DNA of 64,000 nt from positions 1-64,000 of IMG/VR virus record IMGVR_UViG_3300021962_000055; one strand, written 5' to 3'. How positions within the stretch are numbered: position 1 is the first letter of the stretch; each line of letters starts with the position of its first letter. Both the position numbers and the translations under genes were made by a program. Below are positions 54,028 through 63,776 of the stretch, one piece after another. Under the pieces are notes generated by a model that was not told the DNA's origin, ran no database searches, and saw nothing but the letters and a program-made list of their open reading frames with translations. The stretch is from a virus.

Positions 54028-56690
54028 TAGCTGCTCCTCAACGATTCGATTTCAAGTTCACGCCTAATCATTGCTACTAACTCCGAAGCAATCTTTTTAA
54101 GATCTTGAGAGTTTCCACTACCCATCAAGTTGATCGTTGGGCTCATATTGATAGTGGTGCCTCCGGTTACCGATACAGCACCGCCAACAGACTGAGACAC
54201 ACGGCTAGCAACCGGTGTTGGGTCTCCAGACGGGTTAGGTACGCCTCGACTTTGGAGCACCTCGGTGGTCTGGTAGTCCGGGGCCCAAGACGAGTGGGCT
54301 TTCTCGATGGCTGCTGCTACCGCGTAGGGGTCATTACTCTTGTTCTTTAGAGCGTTGATAACACCCTTTTGGTAATTGGTCATATGGTAAACGCTGGCCA
54401 ACATACCCTGTTCGTAGTTGGCAAAGTTCCATACGTGCCTTTTACCCCCCTCCCCAAAGGAGTTAAATGGTGTTGCTTCGCCCAGGTGAGCGCCCCCAGA
54501 ACTTTGGGGAGAAGAGATGGTAGCGAGTGGGTTGAACTTAGCTCGAGTTCCTTCCGAGGCAATCCATGCAGACATCACCTGAAGGTTTGCTTCGGTTACA
54601 GGTGCCCCAATCCTTCTAAGGAAATCGCTACTCCACTGAGCAATGTCTACGCCAGATTTAGCGGTGCCCCCACTTGGGCCAAGGTCAATAGACATTGACG
54701 TTCCGCTGGCTCCTACGATGCGACCTGGCCTACGCCTTCTCTGCGTAGTCGACCCATCGGTTTGAACTGCCGTTCCACCAATACTACGTGCTACCCGCTC
54801 AGAAATAGAGGCGTAGCCAGAGGTGCCACCCTCCGAAAGGGCCGGAGAAGCTAGGCCAGTACGCGGACTGTCTCCCATCATTTCGCCAAAGTTACTGTTG
54901 GGGTCAAACGGAGCTGCACTTGTCGGCCCATGTCCCCAAGGTGCTCCCATTCGTTCGTATTCACCACGACCACCCGGAAGGTCTGCTGGCTGCACGTGCC
55001 ACGGTTCGTTGTTAACGTCTTTGAAGTGGCGTAGGCCGTATTTGTGAGCGTTGGCTACCACCCAATCAAGATCTCCAGTAAGGTCGGCAGCAAGACCGAT
55101 CTCATGCATCGATCGTCCCGGAGGGGCTGCTGCTGCCCCGCTGGTGTGCTCCCAGTATGAACCGTCCCACTGAATGTTCTTCTCACCACGGGAGTTAGTA
55201 GGACTGGTTGTCTTCGTGTATCGAGACAGGAACATACGACGTTGCTCGTCAGAACTACGTACACCTGTACCAATCTTTACGTTGGGGTTATCCGCCATCA
55301 TCTTTGATAGGCGTTGTTGGAATGTTGGGTGTAACCCAGACATCCTTCCGCCAGACGACGGAGCTGTTGGGGTATTTGGATCCCCACCAAAGTTCAGGCC
55401 ACTTGGGTCAGACCCAAACCCCAGCCCATTAGTAACATTTTGGAAAACACTTGTGGCAATTCGGTTACTGCCGACCAATCCAAGAATCCCAGACAGACTG
55501 TCTTCTAGGGCTCCAAATGCCCTGGTAAGTGACTGTGTCTGACGCTCTAGGTATGCGTAGTTGTCTACCTGGCGTCTATAAAAGTTTTCATCGCGCCTTG
55601 TCTCTAGACGTTGGGTTTCTTCGACCTGAGTAGCAAAGTTCTCCTCAATACCCATACGACGGCGGTCGGCTTCTTTACTGGGGTCATACATACCCCGCCC
55701 ACCCTTACCCTGGAACGTAAGGTTTTGCTGGGCGTATTGAATAAGCTGGGTCTGCATCTCTTGCGGCACACCCATCATTGTCAACTTGGATCGTGTCACC
55801 GATCCTGGGAGTAGGGCTGATTTGACAGTCTTCTCGTCGGTCAACCCAGCAGCCCGTACGAGGCCTTGCATAACACTCATACCAGAGTTCTGTGTACCAC
55901 CAGGTCCAATGATGGAGGTACCAGTCATCATGAACATTCGGTTGGCCACAGGAGCACTGGCCAAGGTGCCCAGCATCCCGGTTACATCACTGGCCGACAT
56001 GGAGTAACCGCTCATAGTGCGGAATGCCTCAACAGAGGCGGCCTGCTGGCGACCACTAAGTCCGATGGATGCTTCCATGGACATCAAGTCATTTATGCCT
56101 CCAGCACCAAGACGGTAGTTGGTCAAGGGCATACGATAGGTAGAACTAACCCCAAGCTGGCTTTGCCCTGTCAACTGCTGGTACAGCACCGACATCCGGT
56201 CAGCTGCCAAAACCCCTTCACGCCCCCTGTCAAACCGGGAGTTAGCAGCGTTAATGCCCATGTTAGCCATGGACAAACCAACGGCGGCTGCGCCAAACAT
56301 ACGCCCACCGCCAGCCATCTTGGTTTTTCCGATGGCGCCCATAACGCCACCCTCATTGAAGGTTCCTGCAATATCGGCTCGGCGTTCAAACAGCCTCTTT
56401 GCAGCGCTTAAGTTGGTACCAGCCATCTTGGTGCCCGCTGCACCACGAGCGTCCCCACCCCCGTCACCTCCGCCTGCTGCACCCTCGGCACGGTCTTCAA
56501 GGTCCCCCATGGCCTCAGAGACGGCCTTCTTAAGACCCTTCTCAAACCGTGTGATTACACGATCAACAAAAGCGTTTACAGATTTTTCAATGGCCTGGAC
56601 ATCCTGGTTCACAGAACTTGAAACAGGGCGTGCGTCTCCACCAAGGGTGGATTCTTCTGCCCCTGACTGTGATAGTGGATCTATTGCCAT
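54027..56690 (-). CDS. Tape measure protein with two muralytic domains
   Basis: An 887-residue protein directly after the tail chaperone region, the usual site of the tape measure. Gly/Ala-rich and helical segments occupy residues 1-440. Residues about 455-575 carry an M15 D-Ala-D-Ala peptidase-like motif (GRSMHEIGLAADLTG and EPWHVQP). Residues about 690-800 look like a lysozyme-type domain (AWIASEGTR, NFANYEQGMLASV). The enzymes would locally open the wall during infection. Its length sets an approximate tail length. Confidence 0.8.
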   Translation of the reverse strand: MAIDPLSQSGAEESTLGGDARPVSSSVNQDVQAIEKSVNAFVDRVITRFEKGLKKAVSEAMGDLEDRAEGAAGGGDGGGDARGAAGTKMAGTNLSAAKRLFERRADIAGTFNEGGVMGAIGKTKMAGGGRMFGAAAVGLSMANMGINAANSRFDRGREGVLAADRMSVLYQQLTGQSQLGVSSTYRMPLTNYRLGAGGINDLMSMEASIGLSGRQQAASVEAFRTMSGYSMSASDVTGMLGTLASAPVANRMFMMTGTSIIGPGGTQNSGMSVMQGLVRAAGLTDEKTVKSALLPGSVTRSKLTMMGVPQEMQTQLIQYAQQNLTFQGKGGRGMYDPSKEADRRRMGIEENFATQVEETQRLETRRDENFYRRQVDNYAYLERQTQSLTRAFGALEDSLSGILGLVGSNRIATSVFQNVTNGLGFGSDPSGLNFGGDPNTPTAPSSGGRMSGLHPTFQQRLSKMMADNPNVKIGTGVRSSDEQRRMFLSRYTKTTSPTNSRGEKNIQWDGSYWEHTSGAAAAPPGRSMHEIGLAADLTGDLDWVVANAHKYGLRHFKDVNNEPWHVQPADLPGGRGEYERMGAPWGHGPTSAAPFDPNSNFGEMMGDSPRTGLASPALSEGGTSGYASISERVARSIGGTAVQTDGSTTQRRRRPGRIVGASGTSMSIDLGPSGGTAKSGVDIAQWSSDFLRRIGAPVTEANLQVMSAWIASEGTRAKFNPLATISSPQSSGGAHLGEATPFNSFGEGGKRHVWNFANYEQGMLASVYHMTNYQKGVINALKNKSNDPYAVAAAIEKAHSSWAPDYQTTEVLQSRGVPNPSGDPTPVASRVSQSVGGAVSVTGGTTINMSPTINLMGSGNSQDLKKIASELVAMIRRELEIESLRSS

Positions 56691-56702
56691 TGGTTCCTCG
56701 CT

Positions 56703-56873
56703 TTAGGTACTACGCCATTTTGCCATACGGAACCAGAAGTCACGTTGGCGAACGGTCATGGACCGTAAATCCGAGAGATTGAACCCTTTGTAAACAGAGG
56801 CGATTAATTCGTATTCCCAATAAGTATATTTCAGATTAGCTAAGTAGAAGGGAGATCCAGTCGATCCTGATGG
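56703..56873 (-). CDS. Frame without a start codon, frameshift partner of tail chaperone
   Basis: An open frame of 56 codons on the minus strand with no ATG, GTG or TTG until 17 codons before its end. The sequence YWEYELIASVYKGFNLSDL then SMTVRQRDFWFRMAKW is the kind found in tail assembly chaperone extensions. It is +1 (or -2) relative to the upstream gene, overlaps its end (56836-56873), and ends 12 nt before the tape measure. This arrangement strongly suggests programmed frameshifting as in lambda G/GT and Mu; the slip site is not obvious. Confidence 0.7.
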   Translation of the reverse strand, partial: PSGSTGSPFYLANLKYTYWEYELIASVYKGFNLSDLRSMTVRQRDFWFRMAKWRST

Positions 56874-57633
56874 TCATATCATGACCGCAGTGAGCGCACG
56901 GGACATCCACCTCCCCGAGCTTCGGGCCTGCCGAGATGGAGGTCAGGGACTTGATAAGTGTATTACGATCACCGAGGTTAAGGCCCTTGGCCCAAGATTC
57001 AGCCTGAGCCTGCGTTTCCCCGTTCTCCCACACACGGCACTTTGCCAGCATGGCGGAGTTCTGTTCTGCTACAGACTTGGACACCTTGGCAGCAAAAGAG
57101 TTATCTGCTGCTGTAGGGATCCTCAGCTTGATAATCTCACCATTACGGATCTTGACATCGATTGTTGATCGCAGGTCTACGTTTGGTTCTAGCAGAGGAA
57201 AGTCTTCCTCAAGATCTACTGTCACATCATTGAGTTTCTCACAGTTACCGCACTGGGCCTGAAACGACTTGGTGCGTCCGTACGTGGCCCGGATTACCCC
57301 AAGGAACAGGATATCCCTGTCACCGATTGTAAGGGCGTCAAGTACAGACGGGTTGTCACTAGTTGACATCTGGCCAACCCTAACCACAGTTCTCTTAATA
57401 AGAGAAGACATGTATTCGGCGTAGGTCAAAGTACTCTTTGACTCGAGCCCTGCCATGTACTCCTCATCAGCGCCTGTCATCTCCCGTACCTCGGCATCCG
57501 TGTACCAGATGCCCGTGTTTGGGTCCACCAATCCACGTTGAAGCTCGACGATCACCCGCTCGGGTGAGTTAAGTTCTGGGGCTGGTTCTTTGATGGCGTT
57601 GTTTACTGCGTCCGCGTCGTTTGCGATTCCCAC
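56836..57633 (-). CDS. Tail assembly chaperone/T4 baseplate-like protein
   Basis: A 265-residue protein with CGNCEK (about residue 130) and CAHCGH near the end, probably zinc ligands, and conserved text such as GDRDILFLGVIRATYG and SLTSISAGPK. It resembles the T4 baseplate-type family that replaces tail chaperones in myophages. It lies between tube and tape measure. A frame following its end lacks a start, suggesting a longer form by frameshift. Confidence 0.7.
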   Translation of the reverse strand: MGIANDADAVNNAIKEPAPELNSPERVIVELQRGLVDPNTGIWYTDAEVREMTGADEEYMAGLESKSTLTYAEYMSSLIKRTVVRVGQMSTSDNPSVLDALTIGDRDILFLGVIRATYGRTKSFQAQCGNCEKLNDVTVDLEEDFPLLEPNVDLRSTIDVKIRNGEIIKLRIPTAADNSFAAKVSKSVAEQNSAMLAKCRVWENGETQAQAESWAKGLNLGDRNTLIKSLTSISAGPKLGEVDVPCAHCGHDMTIRIDWISLLLS

Positions 57634-57653
57634 TTATGCTCCTATTGTTATGG

Positions 57654-58250
57654 TCAGATAGATGCGAGGGCTTCTACCTCTGCCTTGGTCCAAGCTACCA
57701 CAAAACCTTCGTGATGCACTGTTAGCTGCTGAACCATGATGCCGCTGTCGCCAGCATTAAGGTCGCTCAACGAGTAGGCGCCTGGCCAGCAGTTAAACAC
57801 CTTGAAACCAAAGCGAGCATCGCCGGGGGATGGGGCCTGACCGTCTACGTCACCAGGGCTGGAATATGAACCGCTGGATACTGGGTGGTCAAATACCTTT
57901 ACCAGGATGTCGCAGCGGTAGTTGTTGTCAGCACTGGTGGAGTTACCAGATGCCTGGTTCCATGAGTGCAAGAACTGCTGCCACTTGTACATCTGAGACT
58001 GATCAGAGAACACACCACGGCTAAAGGTGATTGGTGCAAAGTCTGACTGGCCAATGAACTTGTGTGGGTGGGTGTTCATTCCACCCTCGCGGTAACCGAC
58101 CATCTCGTTCTGTACCGACAGACCAGACATGGCGGCAAACCCCAACTTGTCGAGCCCCCTGGCAGCGTTGCCAAGAACCCCGGGGCCAGGGTTGATCGTA
58201 ACTTGGAATTTAAAGTTACGGATTGGATCGCTAATTGCTGAACGTGCCAT
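57654..58250 (-). CDS. Tail tube protein (gp19-like)
   Basis: A 198-residue tail tube protein of T4 gp19/phage-tail-like type. NFKFQVTI, then SVQNEMVGYREGG and SDFAPITFSRGVF match the family, and the C-terminus has GIMVQQLTVHHEGF. It lies directly after the sheath gene with 10 nt between them. It forms the inner tube of the contractile tail. Confidence 0.88.
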   Translation of the reverse strand: MARSAISDPIRNFKFQVTINPGPGVLGNAARGLDKLGFAAMSGLSVQNEMVGYREGGMNTHPHKFIGQSDFAPITFSRGVFSDQSQMYKWQQFLHSWNQASGNSTSADNNYRCDILVKVFDHPVSSGSYSSPGDVDGQAPSPGDARFGFKVFNCWPGAYSLSDLNAGDSGIMVQQLTVHHEGFVVAWTKAEVEALASI

Positions 58251-58260
58251 CTATGACTCC

Positions 58261-59793
58261 TCAGATGTTTGAAATGGTATTGGATCCGCCAGTCCACTGG
58301 CTAAGATTGATTACAATGAACTCTGCGGGGTACTGCAGGGCGACACCGACCTCTACACGAACTTCACCGTTATTGATGGTGGTTGAGGTGTTGTTGGTCT
58401 CATTGCAGATTACATAGAAAGCCTGGGTCGAGTTGGCACCCTTAAGGCCACCCGAACGCCAGAAATCACCGAGCAGTGAAGAGGCGGTCATGGTGATGCG
58501 ATCCCACAGACGCTGGTCGTTGGGCTCAAACACAGCAAATGCGGTAGCGTCCTGTAGTGCCTGCTTCAAGTAGTTGAGTGACCGGCGGATTGGGATGTAC
58601 TTGCCAGGGGTCTGTTTGTCTAGGGTGCGGGTACCGTTGATTACGATACCGGCTCCTGGAATTGCTTTGAACAGGTTTACACCATAGGTGTCGTAAAGTG
58701 ATGCCGACTCAGCGCTAGTGAATGAAGCGGTAAGGCCGATGGCGTTACGGATGTCAGTGCCATAACCAGCAGGGGCCTTAGCTACCGTACGAGCAACTTC
58801 CGAACGGACGTACGCACCAGCAACAGCTCCACCAGGGTAGGTGTCACGGATAGCGGCTGGGCCGGTCTTGGTTGGGTCAGCCATCTTCAACATTGGGTAG
58901 TAAACAGCAGCGTATGAAGAGGTTGTGTAGGAGTTCACAGTGCCTGCGCCGATGGTCGATGCGTCAGTAGCAGACGAGGGGTCGATGATTACAAACGAGT
59001 TTCCACGAGCCTCGGCCTTTGCAATAAGGGCGTTTACAACGGTGCTAGAAGTGCGACCCACTGCGTTAAGCAATAGGACTCCCTCGACGGTCTCTAGTTT
59101 AGTGGAAATTGATGCCGTGTAGTCAGCGTCAACTACCGATGCTCCATCAACTGCCGCCGAAAAAGCTACCGGGCTGGTGAACCATGACCAGTTGTTGTTG
59201 GCGGTTGGGGTGGGGCAGGAAGTTACCTTGATGTATTTTGAGTAGGTATTAACAACGGTGGTTACATACCGGTTGTTGGAGGCGCTGTTGGAAACCTCGT
59301 TCCAACGTTCAACTTCAACTCCACCCAAGTGCACAGTAAGGTTGAATGTGGGGATAACTGAAGCGGTTGGGGATACGGTTCCGCCGCTTACAGTTACAGT
59401 GAGGTCACTGCCCCAAGCACCAGGGCTAGATGCCTCTACGGCAATCAACGTTGCCGATGCTCCGGAAAGACCACTTGGGTAATAAGGAACAGTAGTGGAG
59501 GCGGTAGAAGCAAGTGTTCCGGCTCCTGACGTGTGGAGTACGCGAACTACATATGCGTCACGACCACCGTTTGCAAAGTAGTGGTAGACGGCATACCCAA
59601 GATCGTGGTTAGCATCGATATCCCCATAGAAGGACTTGAAAGCACTCCAAGAGTTAATCAACGTAGCAGTCAAAGGACCACGTGGGGCGGTGCCAAAGAA
59701 CACCGCAGTTGACTGAGCGGAGTTGGAACGTTGGGCGTTATTGGTAAGAGTTGACTCTGTTACGTATACGCCTGGATTTGAATATGTGGGCAT
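58261..59793 (-). CDS. Tail sheath protein
   Basis: A 510-residue tail sheath protein. The N-terminus has PTYSNPGVYVTES, the middle a Ser/Thr/Ala-rich variable part, and the C-terminus KQTPGKYIPIRRSLNYLKQAL and RLWDRITMTASSLLGDFW, all characteristic of the contractile sheath family. Its presence shows that the phage has a contractile tail. It is followed directly by the tube gene. Confidence 0.92.
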   Translation of the reverse strand: MPTYSNPGVYVTESTLTNNAQRSNSAQSTAVFFGTAPRGPLTATLINSWSAFKSFYGDIDANHDLGYAVYHYFANGGRDAYVVRVLHTSGAGTLASTASTTVPYYPSGLSGASATLIAVEASSPGAWGSDLTVTVSGGTVSPTASVIPTFNLTVHLGGVEVERWNEVSNSASNNRYVTTVVNTYSKYIKVTSCPTPTANNNWSWFTSPVAFSAAVDGASVVDADYTASISTKLETVEGVLLLNAVGRTSSTVVNALIAKAEARGNSFVIIDPSSATDASTIGAGTVNSYTTSSYAAVYYPMLKMADPTKTGPAAIRDTYPGGAVAGAYVRSEVARTVAKAPAGYGTDIRNAIGLTASFTSAESASLYDTYGVNLFKAIPGAGIVINGTRTLDKQTPGKYIPIRRSLNYLKQALQDATAFAVFEPNDQRLWDRITMTASSLLGDFWRSGGLKGANSTQAFYVICNETNNTSTTINNGEVRVEVGVALQYPAEFIVINLSQWTGGSNTISNI

Positions 59794-60498
59794 TTAAAAG
59801 ACCTCCGAGAACGGGGTGGTGAATACAGAAGGTGACTGATTGTCTGCGTTTGTAATAGTACCAACTACAGAGGTTACCTGCTTGACCTGTTCGAGGTCGG
59901 AGGCTGGCAGCTCTGCTGACATATTAATAGTATACACTTTTCTAAATACTCTCTTGCGGTACCCAGCTTCCCCATCAAGTAGGTCACTGTTACCCCATGA
60001 GACCAGGTCAAATCTCCTGATAGTCCCATCTTCCGGGACATCTATAAAACCTCTACGAAAAGGCACTACCCTACGTAGGATCTTGGCCGTTAGCTGCCTG
60101 TCGTGAAGGGCGCTTCGTGCATAGGTGGTGATTTGATAAATAAGTGTTACCGGTACAAATGAGTCGGTACGCAGGTACGCGGCCCCATTCATCTCTGCGT
60201 CTAGATCCGCAGCGGTCATTTCAGAAGGGTAGTAATTAATAAAGTTTGGACTCAGGGAAGCCCCGGCGACACTGTTGCTGTAGTAATACTCGGTCTCAGA
60301 ATGCTGTAGAGAACGGTTGTGTGTTATGCCGACGTTCTCGATTGTTATGAAAGGGTATTCTTTTTCGGTCTCCCCTTCTGGGTACCTAAAGAAAACCTTG
60401 GCCACACGCTGGGCAGACCGATCGTCTGACACCGCGATGTTAGCAAACCTTGCCTTTACGGCAGCGTCTTCAGCTAATAGGAACCCGGGGTTAGGCAT
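59794..60498 (-). CDS. Tail completion/neck-type protein, 234 aa
   Basis: A 234-residue protein just upstream of the sheath gene. It has PEGETEKEYPFITIENVG and a conserved layout of strands and helices. In many myophages the gene before the sheath encodes a tail terminator or completion protein. That placement is the main evidence; the sequence itself is not diagnostic. Confidence 0.6.
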   Translation of the reverse strand: MPNPGFLLAEDAAVKARFANIAVSDDRSAQRVAKVFFRYPEGETEKEYPFITIENVGITHNRSLQHSETEYYYSNSVAGASLSPNFINYYPSEMTAADLDAEMNGAAYLRTDSFVPVTLIYQITTYARSALHDRQLTAKILRRVVPFRRGFIDVPEDGTIRRFDLVSWGNSDLLDGEAGYRKRVFRKVYTINMSAELPASDLEQVKQVTSVVGTITNADNQSPSVFTTPFSEVF

Positions 60499-60874
60499 TG
60501 AACCCCCTCATGGACAAAGCGACATCATCAGAAAACTCAGTTTCAAATACTCGCAATAGGGATTGAGGGGCAGCTGTTGATGAGCCGTATTCAAGAAGCT
60601 CCGCCTGCTTCTGTACTTCTGCGGATCCCTTTACGGAAATCTTTACAAAGTTACTTTCAGTAATCTCAACATCAAGGAGATCAGCAAACTCTTTCCAACG
60701 TGGGTGCTGTTTTGCCCTATCACGAGCCTGCTTACGGTATTTATCAGCAAGAATCTTATTGCGCGTATTTTTGTTTACGGCATCCTTTACAACCTTTTCA
60801 GCACCAATGGCTTTGGTCATCATGGACGCAAACGCAGAACTAGGGGATGTGTTATTTGAATAAGCCCTGATCAC
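60491..60874 (-). CDS. Neck/head-tail joining-type protein, 127 aa
   Basis: A 127-residue protein with a basic helical N-terminal half (RKQARDRAKQHPRWKEF) and a C-terminal strand pair (NFVKISVKGSAEVQKQAEL). It resembles HK97 gp10-like joining proteins in size and layout. It overlaps the next gene by 8 nt. Confidence 0.55.
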   Translation of the reverse strand: MIRAYSNNTSPSSAFASMMTKAIGAEKVVKDAVNKNTRNKILADKYRKQARDRAKQHPRWKEFADLLDVEITESNFVKISVKGSAEVQKQAELLEYGSSTAAPQSLLRVFETEFSDDVALSMRGFNA

Positions 60875-60935
60875 GGCATACTCTCCCAGTTCTAAGCAGT
60901 TGTGATGTCAAGACGCGCATCTTGACACCAATATT

Positions 60936-61472
60936 CTACCCTACTGAGGGCAACTGCGCAGGCCAGGGGAATGTGTCAACTCTGGCTGGCTCTGGGCCTG
61001 GGTCGTTCAAAAACTCCTGGTTGACGTATATTTCTTGTCCAGCTACCAGGATTGAAACGTCGTCTTTCAAACGCCCTCGAACTCGGTAGTCGTAGACTCC
61101 GTAGTACCTACCATCGTAGTAGAACACGTCATTGAGGTGGTTACGGTACTCCCATGGGAAAGACACTCCAGCTGACCGCATGTCTGCCATGGCGATAAAG
61201 ATGTCCATGGTTTGTACCGGCTGGCGGCCCTCTGGTATTGACCGCCTCTGGTCTTCGTTCTCCGCACCAAGAAGGATAGGGATTACAACACCAGTTTTGT
61301 AGCTTTTCCCGCCAGTACCACGAACTCCCTCGTCGTATACATCGTCGTATATACTATTTACACTAGCTGACCCAAGTAAATTAAACTCATACCAAATAAC
61401 ACTTTCGTTAGCCACTTTGTGGTGGCGTCGAAAGTGCCTGTTGATTAGGTCTAGCTCCCTGCGTACGTCCAT
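60936..61472 (-). CDS. Head-tail connector-type protein, 178 aa
   Basis: A 178-residue protein with a helical N-terminus (DVRRELDLINRHFRRH) and a beta-rich C-terminal half. The exact role is not recognised, but the order after a likely adaptor gene suggests neck formation. It overlaps the upstream gene by one base. A 61-nt gap (60875-60935) downstream shows no feature. Confidence 0.55.
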   Translation of the reverse strand: MDVRRELDLINRHFRRHHKVANESVIWYEFNLLGSASVNSIYDDVYDEGVRGTGGKSYKTGVVIPILLGAENEDQRRSIPEGRQPVQTMDIFIAMADMRSAGVSFPWEYRNHLNDVFYYDGRYYGVYDYRVRGRLKDDVSILVAGQEIYVNQEFLNDPGPEPARVDTFPWPAQLPSVG

Positions 61473-62269
61473 CAGTAGTATGCGTTAGTTGTTTGACCTG
61501 ACCTTGGGGAAGTATCCACGAACACATCCTCTCGCAGGTTGTCTTCCTGTACCTCGTGGTCGATAACACCAGTATCGACTGGTGGCCACAGGCGCTCCAT
61601 TGGCGAGTAGTCGCCAAACTCCTTTGGCTTGTACAGTGGCACAAGACGGTTTGTACCACGGGAGATACGGCGCAAGGTAAAGACCTCAATACGGTCAATG
61701 CCAATGTTAAGAGCGGTGGCGTGACGCTGGTACTCGGACTCCCACTGCATTAGAAGACTCTGGGCCATCCTAAACCGCTGGCTGGCAGGGATGTGCACTG
61801 ACTCTGAGGTGATGACGTCAATGTCTCGGCTGTACTCGGTCATTAAGGCCCATAAGCATTCACAAATGGTTGCAATGCCAATGGCGTTGATTAGTACATC
61901 TGACATCTCGGAGATTCCAACACCAATTCCTCTAACGTGTTTTTCTACAGCCCTCTGTGTGTAGAAGGTCAGATCATCAGGGGTAACCCATTCATAGTAG
62001 TAACCCTCAATAAGGATCTTTGATCCAGAGGCAGGCAGTGACGCTAGTCGAAGGATGCCGTTACGCTCATCAAGCGAATAAGCAGACGGAGCTAGTTCGG
62101 TTGTTGACCCACCAACTGTGTACACCGCAATCCACAAGCTTGTGGAATCGATGTTGGTATGGCCCAACTCATAGGTCCTCCCAGCTACATCGAAGGTAAC
62201 CTGAAAGAACCTAGGGAAGTCACGAAGATAGGTTCGTGCTATGTTGCTGATGTCGGAAAGGGTAGCCAC
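61472..62269 (-). CDS. Head-tail adaptor-like protein, 265 aa
   Basis: A 265-residue protein beginning MATLSDISNIARTYLRDFP with an N-terminal helix and strand-rich middle, resembling phage head-tail adaptor or portal-associated proteins. The C-terminus is acidic. It is the first gene after the intergenic region at 62270-62427. Confidence 0.55.
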   Translation of the reverse strand: MATLSDISNIARTYLRDFPRFFQVTFDVAGRTYELGHTNIDSTSLWIAVYTVGGSTTELAPSAYSLDERNGILRLASLPASGSKILIEGYYYEWVTPDDLTFYTQRAVEKHVRGIGVGISEMSDVLINAIGIATICECLWALMTEYSRDIDVITSESVHIPASQRFRMAQSLLMQWESEYQRHATALNIGIDRIEVFTLRRISRGTNRLVPLYKPKEFGDYSPMERLWPPVDTGVIDHEVQEDNLREDVFVDTSPRSGQTTNAYY

Positions 62270-62427
62270 ACCTACAGTTTACTACGAGTTCGTTTGGTTT
62301 GCCCCGGCCAGGGTGTCCTGCCTGGGCTGCTCGTAAGCAGGTTGGTTTTCCCGGTGGCGGCTGCTCGACACAGTGCGTTTTGTGATTACTTGTTGAGCGG
62401 GCAAGTTTGTGGGCTTGGGCAACTGTG
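62270..62427. other. Intergenic region with several inverted repeats
   Basis: This 158-nt gap shows no gene. It contains CCAGG-N8-CCTGG (62308-62325), CTGC-N6-GCAG (62327-62340) and a long-range 8-bp pair GACACAGT (62367-62374) with ACTGTGTC (62422-62429) around 47 nt. Its edges are the stop of the fibre gene and the start region of the adaptor gene, so it may contain a terminator and promoter, but no clear elements were seen. Confidence 0.45.
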
Positions 62428-63768
62428 TCATGCGCATCGAATGTAGTACTTAACGTACATTGTACGTGGCTGCACCGAGACCGAGGATGGGGCGGCCTGA
62501 CCGGCTGGCCCAGAGGTCAATCCTGAAGTTAGGTTGATGGTTACGTTATGAGTGTGCGCAACTGAAGGGGCAGTCTCTTCTACATAGTTGATGGCCATAC
62601 CGCCCTGAGGAGTTGAGAAATATAGGTAATCATCTGCAAGGCCACCGCTTGGGTCGACGAAGTTACGCGGGGCAATATATGACTCACTGGCGTAAGTGCG
62701 CAGTCGAGTTGCAAAGTCAACACTAGTAACACTAGGTGTGTGAGTGTGCACGCCACCATCTAGGGCTACCCCGCTTGAGTGGGAGTGATCAATTGTGTGG
62801 GTGTGTTCCGGTACCTGAGCAATGGTCAATGTGGTTTGGTGGTTGACATTGCCTGTGGGCGTTGCAAGAGAGCCACCAGATACGGGCAACCCTCCGAGAT
62901 ACATTCCTCGGAAGTCGGGAAGATTGAATGTTGTTGAGCCGTCTCCCCCGCCGTACTCGGTGCCCAACACCTGAAACAGGGGCTGGTATATCGACCTGCT
63001 GATCGGTGCCCCATTACACTCCAGCCACACAGCTCCGTTTGGAGGGGTGCTAGACACCCAAGTAATTACCGTACCAACAGGTACGCCCGGATCTACGGGA
63101 ACCCCTGCCAGTTGTTGCCAAGTGGTTGAGTCCCGCTTTACATATACTCCAGACTCACCGTTTGACAGTGCTGAAGTTCGGAGATACAAGTCTCCTGTTG
63201 ATCCCTGGGATGCTGACGGTACAGATGTACCACGGTACGCAATTGGGGTTTGGATGTTACGGCGTTTGTCCACAATGTGGCTAGACAGGATTGTGGGGAT
63301 CCCTTCACCACGGTAAACCGCCGCTATAGCCACATCTGTAGCCGGATTAAAGTAGCTAAGTACGGGCAGTCCCGCCGTAGATACAAGCCTGGTTGAGCTA
63401 CGGGGCAGCGTTGGATTTTGTACTGACTCGGTACCATACAGACCAACAAAAGTCATTGTTGACCCACTTAACCGTGCCACAATCAAGTCAAATCGACCAG
63501 CTGTTGGCGTGGTCGGTGTGGCTGGAATTGTTAGGTATGAGTTTTCTTCAACTGCGTAAACAACACCATTGAGTACTACAACACCCCCGGCAACCGACAC
63601 GGCGGTATTACCACCAGAAGATGGTGGTGTTACGACGCAACCGGAAATTACGCCAGTTGTGTCATTACCTAAAATTTCGAAGTCAAGTGAGTCCGGTTCG
63701 GATTGATCAAGAACCGCATACTTGTTCCCCGACGTCGTGTCGGTTGCATTGGGGATGATGAAGGGCAT
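62428..63768 (-). CDS. Tail fibre/collar-domain protein
   Basis: A 446-residue protein. The N-terminal half is beta-rich (adhesin-like), and the C-terminal half contains a Phage Tail Collar domain: GTVITWVSS, LECNGAPIS, TFNLPDFRGMYLGG, then His-rich HTHTIDHSHSS. This is typical of receptor-binding or short tail fibres. It lies upstream of neck genes, which is not the usual end of the tail operon. Confidence 0.82.
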   Translation of the reverse strand: MPFIIPNATDTTSGNKYAVLDQSEPDSLDFEILGNDTTGVISGCVVTPPSSGGNTAVSVAGGVVVLNGVVYAVEENSYLTIPATPTTPTAGRFDLIVARLSGSTMTFVGLYGTESVQNPTLPRSSTRLVSTAGLPVLSYFNPATDVAIAAVYRGEGIPTILSSHIVDKRRNIQTPIAYRGTSVPSASQGSTGDLYLRTSALSNGESGVYVKRDSTTWQQLAGVPVDPGVPVGTVITWVSSTPPNGAVWLECNGAPISRSIYQPLFQVLGTEYGGGDGSTTFNLPDFRGMYLGGLPVSGGSLATPTGNVNHQTTLTIAQVPEHTHTIDHSHSSGVALDGGVHTHTPSVTSVDFATRLRTYASESYIAPRNFVDPSGGLADDYLYFSTPQGGMAINYVEETAPSVAHTHNVTINLTSGLTSGPAGQAAPSSVSVQPRTMYVKYYIRCA

Positions 63769-63776
63769 CAGTTACC

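Noticed and set aside
62367-62429. Long inverted repeat GACACAGT / ACTGTGTC as a terminator
   Set aside because: The 47-nt loop and absence of a T-tract make an intrinsic terminator unlikely; it may be accidental.
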